This document shows, in pieces, positions 47,699-58,530 of a stretch of DNA of 64,000 bases. The stretch is taken from contig JAKUCV010001116.1 of assembly GCA_028386065.3 (NCBI GenBank), positions 3,063 to 67,062 on the forward strand. Reading direction: 5' to 3'. Source of the DNA: Turnera subulata. Lineage: Eukaryota > Streptophyta > Magnoliopsida > Malpighiales > Passifloraceae. Under the pieces are notes generated by a model. The model saw only the letters and a list, made by a program, of their open reading frames with translations, did not search any database and was not told the origin of the DNA. Every line of letters starts with the position of its first letter. The stretch's first letter is position 1. The position numbers were made by a program, and so were the translations under genes.

Positions 47699-49270
47699 TT
47701 CAGGGAACTATATAATATCTCATGGAATGATCTCTTCCTCCCCAGTAACCTGCAAATTGGAAGAAGAGAAGATTAGATAGGATTTTACTTTTGCTGGTGA
47801 ACTTAATCACCTGTTGGCAGCTCGTTAAAAAAACAGTTAACTGCTCATTCTATTCCCAACCATGAACCGGGATGTCAGCAACATAATAAGATTGTCTCGA
47901 GTTCCATGAAAATCAATAGGCGTAGAGCCATTATAAACTGGAAGGAGACCAAGTATATAACCAAATACAAGCAAAACAAGGGGTTTTGCGGCCAGTGTCT
48001 GTGCAGTGCAGCAAAATAGACCAAAGAGGTATCTTTCAAAGTTTCACACATACAGAGACATCAGGAATCATCTATGATTCATTAGCACAAAATATAAGAG
48101 ATTTTCTCCCCAACGCAAGGAATGAAGCAATGATATAGTAGTTGATCGTCTTGAGTGACCAATTAATTGGTCGCAAAATCTACATGCACCAAAATGGCTC
48201 TAACAACAAAAGATCGTTGATTTGGTTTGCTACGCAAAGGTACTCTTTAGCAGATATATGCAATAGAAAATCTGATCCTCAGATTCTATTTTTGTTTTTG
48301 TTATATTTCTCTTAATTGTCCAGTCCAGAGAACTGTCCTCGCGAAAGCAGGGGAAAAGAAAGTAGCACATCATATCCACAACAAGAGAAAAAAAAAAAGA
48401 AAAAAGGAGAAAAGGCATCAAGTTTAGGAATGCAATCCAGCAGCAAAAATGAAACCGAAATCGAGAGAGGAAACCACAAAAGCCTTGTATGGTAACACAA
48501 CAGACAAGTAAGAAGAATCTGAAAATGGCAACCAAATGAAGCAACTAACAAAAGATGATGGGCTCACCACCGCTCACCAAATTCTTAACTTCATTCAACT
48601 TCTAACCAGAATAACACTAAAAGCTCTAAAATTGAGGAAAGAAATCACAAGAATGGAAAAGGAGGGAGAGGGAAGAATGGGAGATGATAACAAAGTGTGG
48701 AGTGAAGTGGCAATGTTCCGATTTCGAGGCCATAATCACCTTCAAAATTCCAAGCAACAAAACAGCAAAGACAAAAAGATACAGAGAGGGATCTCGAAAC
48801 CCCAAAAATTTATCAAGAACAAAAAAAAAAACCCATAAAAGCGAAGAAGGAATAAAACAAAGTAAGCATGGGAACAGAGTTTTTTTTGTTCTTTTTTTCA
48901 AAAAACAACAAAAAGAAAGAAGGAAAGAGGCAAAGGAAAACGCACCAGGGAACTGAAAACCAACAAGAATAGGGAAGGGAGGAGAAGAATAAAGTTACTG
49001 GGGAGGGGAGGGGAGGGGAGGGGGGGTGTTTGGGTTTTGTTTCTTTGTTTTGGTAATAGTAGCAGGATTTTGGGAGGTTGCGAGAGCAGGGGACTCTCTC
49101 TCTATACCAGAAACTTGGAAATGAACAGAGAAGATGAAAGTATTATTATTACTATTACTTTTATTCAAGCTGTTACATCAACCAAGTAGTAGTAGTATTA
49201 CTTTAGTTCCTTTCTATTCTGCGTCTTCTCTCTCTATATTTTTGGCTTTACTTTGCTGACTTGCACAGAG
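47699..49270 (-). promoter_or_regulatory. Kinase 5' UTR with a probable leader intron
   Basis: On the minus strand TTTGCAG ends at 47750, a good acceptor 50 bp before the start codon. A candidate donor (CCTG then GTGCGTTTT, revcomp near 48940) would give a leader intron of about 1.2 kb. T-rich runs between them fit an intron. The upstream (CT)n and TCTATA sequences at about 49092-49240 could be the first exon or promoter. No coding content. Confidence 0.45.
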
Positions 49271-52200
49271 CAGAGTAGGGAGAGTGGCTTTACCTTTGTC
49301 TGCAAACAAAATTGCTTTTTTGGGTGGTGAGAGGGAGGAGCCCCCGGTAGCTTTTGCTTTATTTGTTTGTGCGCTGTGTGCGTTTGTTTCTCTTCTACTC
49401 TCTGCTTTGCACCTTTATTTTAATTTAATTAGATTTTTGGTTTGTCAAAATGTACCAGTAGTGTTTAGATTGAAAGAAAACAGATTGGAAATAAAAGATA
49501 TAAGAACATGGAGATGCAGTGGAAAATGGAGAATATACCAACCTTGCAAGCGGAGCCAACCATTGCTAGGCTACTTACTACTACTCCTCTTTTGTTGTTG
49601 TTTGTGGCAAAAAAAATCAAAAAGGAAGGGGAGACGGAGGGGAATAGTGTGGTGCGAGTTTGTGAGCCCAGAGAGGGAGGGGGTGGGCTCTATGTGGCCC
49701 ACCCGCTGTTCCTCCTTTATACTACACTGCTTTTCAAAGAGGTGGGGTCTCCCCCTCCCTCTCTCTCTCCTCATTTTTTTACCACGCCCCTTTGACAGCG
49801 CGTCACCTTATACTATTTCCTTGTTTGTGCCCATTTCATTGCAAACACCTACTAAAACTAAACTAATTTTGAGGCCAGATAATTAATAATTAACCCACAC
49901 TGCCTCTCCAGTCCATCAGGTACCCGCACTTTTGTCGTGATTTAGTAGCAATAATCCCATGTGCAAAGTGCAAAAAACCATTGTGTGTTTTAGGCACAAT
50001 TACTGGTGCTAATAAAACCCCTTACTTACCATCTCACCAATTAATGGCGAGCAAGCAAGCTAGTTCTAAAATGAACTTAATTGTAGTAGTTAGTAGTAGA
50101 GAAACGAAAAAAAGGGGGGGCGCGTTGGGATCTGTAGTATTGCAGCGGAACAGGGTAGAATGTGGAAATGACCCCGCAGGCTCTGTAGCCTTGTAGCTAT
50201 CGGATTCGGCCCGGGGGACATGACCAGACCAGACCAGCCAAAGGATATATATATATATATATGGCCGAAACAAGGCTCAATTTGGAAAAAGACGGGCTAA
50301 GCTACGCGTGCATGGTCAATGTCCAGCAAGTAATATATATATGCCAGTTGCCTGCCCTACTACTAGTCAAATAATTTGACGAATGAGTGTTTAGACAACG
50401 GTTAACGGGATCCATTCCTGACCCCCGCCCAGTATATTAGAGACCTAGATAAAGCAACTACAATACACACCCATCAGTGAGTGGTCAGCTTCTCAACCCA
50501 GCTTTAATTAGCTGCTACCACTGGACACCACAACACAACAGTCTTTCCCATCCCATCCTCGATCCCTTATTCCCCCACCTTGGATACGTTTTTTCACAAT
50601 ATCAATTGTACCATGCCTAGTATATCCTCTCTACCTTCTAATTACTTTACAGCATATCTATATCCTACCCAGAGCCACGCATTGCTAACCTATGTCACAT
50701 TCACAACCACCCAGTAAAAAAGATTCTATATCTTATTCTATTTCTACCCATGATTCAAATGCGCTACCCTATGCCTATTATTTCTTATAGGAACACTGTT
50801 CAAACAAAAATTATTTCCTATAGGAATAGCCCTTGCATGGTTTACTAGGGTTGCCATTGGTTATCCCCAAATAATTAATCAATACCCCAATGCATCCTGG
50901 CTGCTAATTGCTTTCTACTTATTAAGTTCCGTGCTAAATGCACTTTCTGCATATGGACAGGATTCCACAACAGCAACAAGAGAAAAGAAAAATGGAGGCC
51001 TATATATGTCTGTTTCATATGCTAATATCATAGGAAAGCCGGTCAAAGTAAATTTGGTATCCAACTAAAGCTATTCACACATCTAGCCAGTGCAATCCTC
51101 TCATGCCCATTACTACTCATTCTGAAAAGCAGGTGTTCTATTGTGATAATTATTCAGCTCATCTGCCGATGGCATGCATTTTTGTCGACAAGCTTTTTCT
51201 TAAAAGAAAAAGAAAAAAATAAAGAATTATGATGAATGTTGATGATGATGTAGTTTAACTAATGGATGGATGATGTGGATCGTGATTGGGTAACTTTATA
51301 TATATATATACATATTGATGGTCACGATCAAATGCACAAGTTGTCATGTGAGTTGCAATCCCATGAAAGCTCTACTTAGTGATTAAAATGATTAGCTCAA
51401 TATTTTACTAGTCCCATGCCAAAACCATCACCACCCACATTTCCAAAAAAGAAGCGTTTTTGTAATCTGCATAAAATGTACTACTAGTAAGTTGTGGGCC
51501 TTCCCCGTTGCTCCCTTGCTTTTTGAAAAGGGGGAAATAAGAGGTTTGAAAGTGTGGGATTATTAGGTTAGTAGCAGTGTATTGTCTTGGAATTAGAAAA
51601 AGGGACGCATTCAAAGGTGGGCTCTTTCATAATTCTTTCTCACTTAAACGATTTGGTCCACCAAAGACTTTTCGCAGTGGGCTGTTCGCAATTATTACCA
51701 GCGAATACTCACTCTGCACTAAATCAGGAGCATAATTAAGTGTTCACCGCGGGGGATCAGTTTTGGATCGACTCTTTAATGTGTTCGTACGTTTGGTTTT
51801 TGTGTGTGAGGATTAATTTGCAGATTTGAAAGTAAGAAGCCAATTGTTAAACTTTCCCTGTAAACCTAGAATTGGGATCTAATTAGAAAATGTATTTTCA
51901 CTGATCCTCCAATCAGTCACGTCAGCCCGGGTATGTTAGTAGTAATTCTTAGCTGGATTACTTCAGTTCAATGTACTGCAATAAATTGCATACATCTTTC
52001 TTGAATTGACCACAAATGTAGCTCGAGTGTTTGTTCCCTGCAGAGGGAATAGTTTTTTCCCTTTCCGTGGATCAAAAGGCCTAACTTCTCCATAGAGCAG
52101 AAGTTACCATCACCTGTCATGTTTGTGCATATGACCAGACCCAGTGACAAGTGATGACTTTTGCCTTGCTTCCAGAATTTTCTTCTCTCACGTCGTTGCA

Positions 52201-52801
52201 AATGTTTCTCAAAATTTTACGGGGCCCAAAACAATTGGGCCTGTGATCCGGTTTTAAAGTTGTTATACCTGCCCCTGGGGGTGGTACATATAGAATAAAT
52301 AAATGGACCTTGCGAGCCTGTGTAGTGTGTGTACCTCAGCAAGGGTTAGAAACTGTGCTGGGCTACTGAAACTAAATGGCTTCTTCTATGCCTCCGATTA
52401 CTAGGTAAAGAGCGTGAAAAAATAAAGACGATCAAGGAAAGAGAGAGCATCGAGAAGAGTTAACGTCGACGATTAATAATAACCCTTCTATGCCAGCAGG
52501 CTTCTTGCTTAGGGGCATCTCCTTAGTTTTTGTAATTACTCTTAGGCCAGGTGATTTGGAAATTCAAAGATAACATAATGTAACTTACACACTAATGTCA
52601 AGTCAAATTAATGGTTCACGGCTTATGATTTTAGTTTGCTCAATTTCATAGAGTCTCAATTTGATACTAATCAAGGATCCATGTGCAAGCTTTTAAGCCA
52701 CTAACATTATTTTTGTACTTCTCATTATAAAAAAACATTATTCTTGTACCGCAATTTGTCACTTGATAAATGACAAATAATATCACACAAGCTGCCCATA
52801 T
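49271..52801. other. Intergenic region, no gene seen
   Basis: It lies between the divergent kinase promoter and the gypsy-like element. A (TA)n run at 50246-50262 and another at 51296-51311 are visible. A C/T-rich block is at 49747-49775. No frame in this 3.5 kb has recognisable content. Confidence 0.55.
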
Positions 52802-54243
52802 TGAAACGCCCCGACCCGTATTTACCGTACACAGTAAACACGTGCCGGAACTATGATGACCCAACCAAACCAAGCCCAGCATACAGTGTATACAACAGAA
52901 ACTCGGGCTCAACAGCCCCAAATAAAAACATCAATAATAACTCAACCGGCCCAATGGCCCAATAATATCAATAAACTGCACAGCGGAAGACTTAATAACT
53001 CACAAAACACTGTATGAGACACAGATGCAAACTATGGATCCAAGTGCTGTCCAAGGGATAACGCCGCAGCCTGTCTGGTATGCACCAAACCTGTACCACA
53101 AATAACTCATCCTTGGCCGATTACTCAACTCCGGAAACAATGACCGGTCCGACGCCGGCTCCTCGGGAAACTGCCCGACATCAAAACCTTGTGGGCTCCG
53201 GCGGCAGCACGAACAGGACGAAGGCGGCACAACGGGACGGGCAGCAACAGCAAGGGTGGCGTGCAGGGGAGGCAACGATGGTGTCGTGTCGCGGCGAGGG
53301 AAGAGGAAGGACGTCCGGTCCTTACGTCGTCGGGTCGTCACGACATCTAGGCGACGGGCGGCGTGGCCTGCAGCGACGAGGAGAGCGGGGGTCGACGACG
53401 AGAGGAAGGATAAGGAGAAGAGGGTGGCGGCGACGAGGTGGTGTTGGTGAGGCTCGACTGGTGTAGAGGCGGTGGGTGGTAGCGGGTTCACGGCCACGAC
53501 GGCGGTGGAGGAAAGGAAGAAAAAGAAGAGAGGAGGGGTGTGTGTTGTTGTCTCGTGGGGCGGCGGTTGGTGGCTGGTCGTAGGGTCGGTTGGCGGAGAG
53601 GGGAAGAAGAGATGGTGGTGGCGGTTGATGGAGGTTCGGTGGTGGCGGATTCAGGCAGAAGAAGATGGTGGAGGGCGCGTGTGGTCTGAGGCAAGGGAAG
53701 GAAAAGACAGAGAGAGAGGGAAAGGCAGGAGGGTGTGGGTGTGTGGAGTAACGGGAAGAGGAAAAGAATGGAAGGAATAATTGAGGGAGGAAGAGACAAG
53801 GGAAGAAAGGAAGAAAAGATTGAAAGTGAGGGGAGGGGCCGGCAAGTCACGAGAAAGAAAAAAAAAAAAGGGAGGCCGGCGGCTGAAAGAAAAGGAGAAG
53901 GAGAAAAGAAAGAGAAGAAAGGAAAAAGAAGAGGAAAGAAAGGAAGAATGGCCACGTGGCAAGCCACGATTGGCCGAACCGGATTTCCGTCCCGAGTCCG
54001 AAAATACAACTTGGGCTCGGAAAATCCGATTAATACCCCTGAACGTCGTCCAAGTCTCGGAATTAAAAACCGAGGCTCGGTTAGTTAGAAAGATACTCCC
54101 GAGTGCGGGAAAACCCTCGGTTACGAAAACACAACGCCCGATTTACCTTGAATTAATTACCCAAGATTAATTCAACAGTAAATCACGGTAAAAAGACTTT
54201 TACAGTCCCAGTAAAAATCCAAAATTTTACCCGGGCTGTTACA
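52802..54243 (-). mobile_element. 3' LTR, full length (1,442 bp)
   Basis: Begins TGAAACGCCCCGACCCG and ends CCCGGGCTGTTACA. Very GC-rich between 53100 and 53700, then purine-rich to 53950. Long arginine-rich frames on both strands reflect this composition. Confidence 0.9.
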
Positions 54244-54387
54244 ATCTACCCACCTTAAAAAGAATTTCATCCCCAAAATTCCGTCTTATCCGTGGGTCCT
54301 ACCACGATAAGCTTCTGGCACACTCTGCCAAGTGTCCAACCTCAACCCGAGATACCGCTTATACCCTTAAGCGACATCTCATCCTCT

Positions 54388-54395
54388 TATAAATA
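54388..54395 (+). promoter_or_regulatory. TATA box before the small antisense ORF
   Basis: TATAAATA on the plus strand, 42 bp upstream of the ATG at 54430. The implied leader would be very short (about 5-12 nt). Confidence 0.5.
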
Positions 54396-54429
54396 CCAAA
54401 CCTCATAATTGAGACACTCACTCTCAGCC

Positions 54430-54807
54430 ATGGACTCTCCACTCCGATCTCGAACTACCTCCGACTCTGAGAACAACAGCTATATCGGTGGCACTGCTTT
54501 CCTGACAAGCTCCGATGAAGAACCTCCCAAGAAGCGGTTCAAAACCAACATCATCGGCCTGAAAGAGCACATGGTCGTCTCCAGCTGACGGCAAAAGAAA
54601 CGTGCTCCAAAAGAAGCTGAGGATCGAAAGGGTAAAGCAATGGCTGAAAGCAGCACTCCGCAGCAGACTTTGACGCTGCTGAACGTCTCACTGAAGAAGA
54701 TCAGCTCGGCGGTGTTGCAAATCGAACTGGCGTGCGCGGAGCTCTTCCCTCACATGAAAAATGTACAAAAGCTTGTAAAAGACCTAGAGAAGCAAGTAAC
54801 TCAATAG
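54430..54807 (+). pseudogene. Small antisense ORF: basic, predicted coiled-coil protein, one nonsense codon
   Basis: A 126-codon frame from ATG 54430 to TAG 54805-54807, broken only by TGA at 54586-54588 followed by CGG. A CGA to TGA change (CpG transition) explains it. The first half is serine-rich with a bipartite-like basic patch (PPKKRFK, then RQKKRAPKE after the stop), suggesting nuclear localisation. The second half has heptad-like spacing (LTLLNVSLKKISSAVLQIEL, then VQKLVKDLEKQV), suggesting a coiled coil. AATAAA follows at 54844-54849. It has no recognised family. It lies antisense to the host element, near its 3' LTR. Confidence 0.6.
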
Positions 54808-55552
54808 GGTACTTCTTCTCCGTTGTAAAACTGTTATGCTTTAAATAAAATAAGTTTCCTTTTTAAATCAAAACTCTTATGCCACGAAATCTTATGTTTA
54901 ACAGAAAATAAAACATCTCAAAGCAAAACAAAAATCAACAATAAGAATATAAAATCAAATATAAAGAAATTAAAAACAAAAATTCGTTTAACAAAACCAA
55001 AACATAAAGAAGTTAAACAAAACATATTCACATGATTGGTGCTCGTATCGGACGTAAACACCCTCGAACCCAAGAAACATAACATACACAGCTAACGGTG
55101 ACGTCGGTTTCCCTCGTGAAAAAGACGTCCGTTATCTCGTAAGGCGATGATCACGGGAACGTCCTGTGTCCCTCGAAAGAAATGTTACCCATTTGTTCAC
55201 AAATTCCGCATAAGCCAAAAACATTTGTCAAGTCTCGTATTTCTCCACGATGTCCGAACAGCTGTAAGCTTGTCGCACATGCGCTCTACTCGAGGTACGG
55301 TCCCATCAGTCTAGCCACAACAGTCACGAATGCATGTGATAAAAGATGCAAGAAAATATAGAAAAACCATGAAAAGAAAGGACAAGGTAGCCAGAGCGAA
55401 AGAAATCATAAGATGGAAAAAAGGCTGAAAAACACTGGCATTCATAGCCCGAAAAATGTATAAAGTAATGAAACAATAAATGAAGCAACGGAAAAATTTT
55501 CAAAAAGCAAAATCTTGAAAATCGAAAACGGTAATCACGCTCCCCATAAGAG

Positions 55553-55560
55553 TATAAAAG
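55553..55560 (+). promoter_or_regulatory. TATA box before antisense ORF copy 2
   Basis: TATAAAAG on the plus strand, 115 bp upstream of ATG 55668; a consensus plant TATA box. The matching place in the other element has TATAAGAA. Confidence 0.55.
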
Positions 55561-55667
55561 ACGGAGCGGTGAGGTGTAAATCATCAAAAGCATTTGAAAG
55601 AAAACAAACCGCTCAGGCAAATAAAACACAACGTTCGTAAAACAAAACCCCACACGTCCAAAACAAG

Positions 55668-56350
55668 ATGCCTGCTCCCTCATCCGTCTTCTTCGTCGAA
55701 GGTGCCAACCTAGGCAGAAGAAACCGGCTGGCCTACAGCATGATCAACGAGCGTCTAGAGGAACTACCGAACGAGCTCGGCAGAATGCCCCGTCTGGTCT
55801 TCGTCGACGAACTCTACTCGTCCAGATTCTTCGTCACTCCCATGGAAGAGACGTTTTTCCTAGAGGACCACGGCACTCTGAGGACCTCCTTCTATGGCTC
55901 GGCAAACTCCATCATGTTTTTCATCTCTAAAAGACTTCAGGAATTCAACCTAGAGTCCACTTGCCAATTCCCGGAGCAAGGTTCCTACTACCAGCTCTCG
56001 ATGACAGCCCAAAGCATGCCCAGAATGACTCGCTACCTCCAACTTGGCCAAAGGCCCGACTGCTGGTGTGGAACTGCAGAGGAGTTGCAAGGCATTCCCA
56101 AGAGTTCTCACGTACCCTGAGGGACCTGAAGAACCAGTACAAACCAAACATGGTTCTTCTCACTAAGACCCAGTGGCAACCTGAAGACGATCACGGTCTC
56201 ATCCCACTCCGGTTCCCTGCAGCAAACCGGTTCGAGCTTCCTGGCCAGAACAACGCAGGCGGCATGTGGTTCTCGTGGAGCGACAGGAACACGGTTAACA
56301 TCAACAGTGACCCCAACAGCTTCAGGGTCAACATCGTTCCAAGGCAATAA
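55668..56350 (+). pseudogene. Antisense passenger ORF, copy 2: novel domain plus truncated endonuclease-like domain
   Basis: Homologue of 35678-36361. The frame from ATG 55668 runs open to about 56033, where one base is missing, and continues in the next frame to TAA 56348-56350. Total length is 683 nt against 684 nt in the other copy, which fits one lost base. The unfamiliar N-terminal part reads VFFVEGANLGRRNRLAYSM, LVFVDELYSSRFFVTPMEET and FYGSANSIMFFIS; the C-terminal part RLLVWNCRGVARHS, YKPNMVLLTKT and GGMWFSW. Where the LINE-type fold would have Glu (TET) this copy has TKT, so it is probably not a nuclease. Third positions are C-rich here but A/T-rich in copy 1. AATAAA overlaps the stop. 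Confidence 0.78.
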
Positions 56351-56604
56351 ATGTATTTTTCTTTTTTATAAAATATCAATGTAATATTTCTGTTTGTAAT
56401 CAAAATATTAGCCATATTAATAATATTTATATTTTCGCTTATTTATGGCATCATTTACCTCATATGTGAATGTTCTGCGACAGCTGGTGTCCTTTGACTG
56501 GATCCATAATGCACTAACTAAAATGATATAAAATAATAAACAAATGGAGCGAGCTATGCAATCAAGGACAACAAACACACAAGGACTTCCCAACAAGACC
56601 TAAC

Positions 56605-56623
56605 ACCCGCTCCGCTACCAAAA
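56605..56623 (-). other. Primer-binding site of the gypsy-like element
   Basis: Reverse complement TTTTGGTAGCGGAGCGGGT, directly inside the 5' LTR. Shares the TGGTAGCGGAGC core with the copia element at 24947-30347. Confidence 0.75.
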
Positions 56624-57444
56624 TGAAACGCCCCGACCCGTATTTACCGTACACAGTAAACACATGCCGGAACTATGATGACCCAACCAAACCAAGCCCA
56701 ACATACAGTGTATACAACAGAAACTCGGGCTCAACAGCCCCAAATAAAAACATCAATAATAACTCAACCGGCCCAATGGCCCAATAATATCAATAAACTG
56801 CACAGCGAAAGACTTAATAACTCACAAAACACTGTATGCGACACAGATGCAAACTATGGATCCAAGTGCTGTCCAAGGGATAACGCCGCAGCCTGTCTGG
56901 TATGCACCAAACCTGTACCACAAATAACTCATCCTTGGCCGATTACTCAACTCCGGAAATAATGACCGGTCCGACGCCGGCTCCTCGGGAAACTGCCCGA
57001 CATCAAAACCTTGTGGGCTCTGGCGGCGGCACGAACTGGACGAAGGCGGCGACGCAGGCGGCACAACGGGACGGGCAGCAGCAGCAAGGGTGGCGTGCAG
57101 GGGAGGCGACGATGGTGGCGTGTCGCGGCGAGGGAAGAGGAAGGACGTCCGGTCCTCACGTCGTCGGGTCGTCACGACATCTAGGCGACGGGCGGCGTGG
57201 CCTGCAGCGACGAGGAGAGCGGGGGTCGACGACGAGAAGAAGGATAAGGAGAAGAGGGTGGCGGCGACGAGGTGATGTTGGTGAGGCTCGACTGGTGTAG
57301 AGGCGGTGGGTGGCAGCGGGTTCACGGTAAAACGACGCCCGGTTTACCTTGAATTAATTACCCAAGATTAATTCAACAGTAAATCACGATAAAAGAACTT
57401 TTACAGTCCCGGTAAAAATCCAAAATTTTACCCGGACTGTTACA
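56624..57444 (-). mobile_element. 5' LTR, internally deleted (821 bp)
   Basis: Matches the left LTR at both ends. After CAGCGGGTTCACGG (about 57327) the sequence jumps to AAAACGACGCCCGG, the counterpart of about 54118. The lost part includes the purine-rich half. Confidence 0.9.
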
Positions 57445-58530
57445 CAATATGATATTAGCCAATTGCAATACACTGATTGGGACTTGGCATTACCTAAAAA
57501 TAATATAAACGAACTATAATTGTTATCTTAGGTGCATTTTCAAACCGCTAACAATGTATACCATAAACAGTAGAAACCAAATTGATTATGCATAAAGCAA
57601 ATAAGTTGGTAAAATGGATTCGACTATTTATAATTAAATCAAACAACGAAAGTAGAATTTCAAGAGGGTTGAGTTCAATCCATTCAAAGTGGTAAAAAAC
57701 AAAGAAAACAAGTCATGGAATGAGCATGGTTGAATCAGGCGGGGGGAAAATGAAGTCATTGATTAACTGTCACAAAGACACTCAAAAAAAAAAGAAACAA
57801 AAAAAAACTGTCACAAAGAACACAGCAAGCTATTTATAACCCACTTTCTTTCTTTTTTGGGCCTAAAGCTATTCACAACTAACACCAGTAAAAAAGATGA
57901 AAAAGGTCAAAAAGTTAGACGGTAGCATAAATTATACGACACGAAAACTTCACGAGAAGCGGCAAGCAACATAAAATATTTATTTATTTATCCCCCAATA
58001 AATTTTCACCATTGATTTTGAAAATCATGATCACGATTCAACTAAGAGGACATAACTTTACAGGAGAGGATCTCAATCCCCAAAAAGGTTCTGCTACTAT
58101 TAAATTTCAGGAAAAGAAAAAGAAAAAGAAAAAAAAGAAGACTGGGGAAGGTAAGTATACGTGCGACGAGTCAACCGAACGGGGAAGTTACGTCGTTGTA
58201 AGTAACTAAGGTGGCGACGCAGAGATGCCACGTGTGTGAAAAGCGAAACGTCCAAAAAACAGGACTGATATTGACTGGGGAGCGCCACCGAGAGCTGACT
58301 TGGGTTGGGGAACCAAACGCTATTCCGAAATTTGTCGGTTGCAAAAGCAAAACACTCAAAAATACTCAACCACCGCTCTTCCTTTCAACGCTTTCTACTC
58401 CCGTCGTCGTCGTCGTCGTCGTCTCTTTCAAAATTCTTAATAATCCAGCTCCTCCCCGTAGTCTCAACTGCCAAACAACCCCTAGGTTGGTGTAGCTCTT
58501 TATTATCTCTCTCGCTCTCTTAATTTTGCT
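57445..58530 (+). promoter_or_regulatory. VAD1 upstream region and 5' UTR
   Basis: About 1.1 kb between the LTR element and the VAD1 start. A-rich to 58140, then a region with CACGTG (58230-58235), a G-box-type ACGT element, inside GCCACGTGTG. CT-rich sequence and the CGT repeat just before the ATG are likely 5' UTR. Confidence 0.5.
58402..58423 (+). repeat. (CGT)n microsatellite in the VAD1 5' UTR
   Basis: Seven CGT/GTC triplets in a row, about 110 bp before the start codon. Confidence 0.85.

Larger units (their letters stand above)
52802..57444 (-). mobile_element. Non-autonomous gypsy-like LTR element with two antisense ORFs
   Basis: The element spans 4.6 kb. The left LTR is 1,442 bp and the right LTR 821 bp; the right one lacks about 620 bp (counterpart of roughly 53495-54117). 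Minus orientation follows from the primer-binding site next to the right LTR (revcomp TTTTGGTAGCGGAGCGGGTG) and the polypurine tract next to the left LTR (revcomp AAGGTGGGTAGAT then TGTAACAGCCC), a junction typical of Ty3-gypsy elements. The 2.4-kb interior has no gag or pol. It has two plus-strand ORFs. Target-site duplication is not clean (CATAT against CAATA). Confidence 0.88.

Noticed and set aside
48230..48956. Frames on both strands in this stretch
   Set aside because: They fall in the presumed kinase leader intron and are T- or A-rich without domains.
53000..53780. Frames of 100-165 codons on both strands in the LTR, repeated at 56822-57325
   Set aside because: They are inside an LTR, are compositionally biased, and are cut by the 620-bp deletion.
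52802..57444. Two separate solo LTRs instead of one element
   Set aside because: A primer-binding site borders one LTR and a polypurine tract the other, in consistent orientation.
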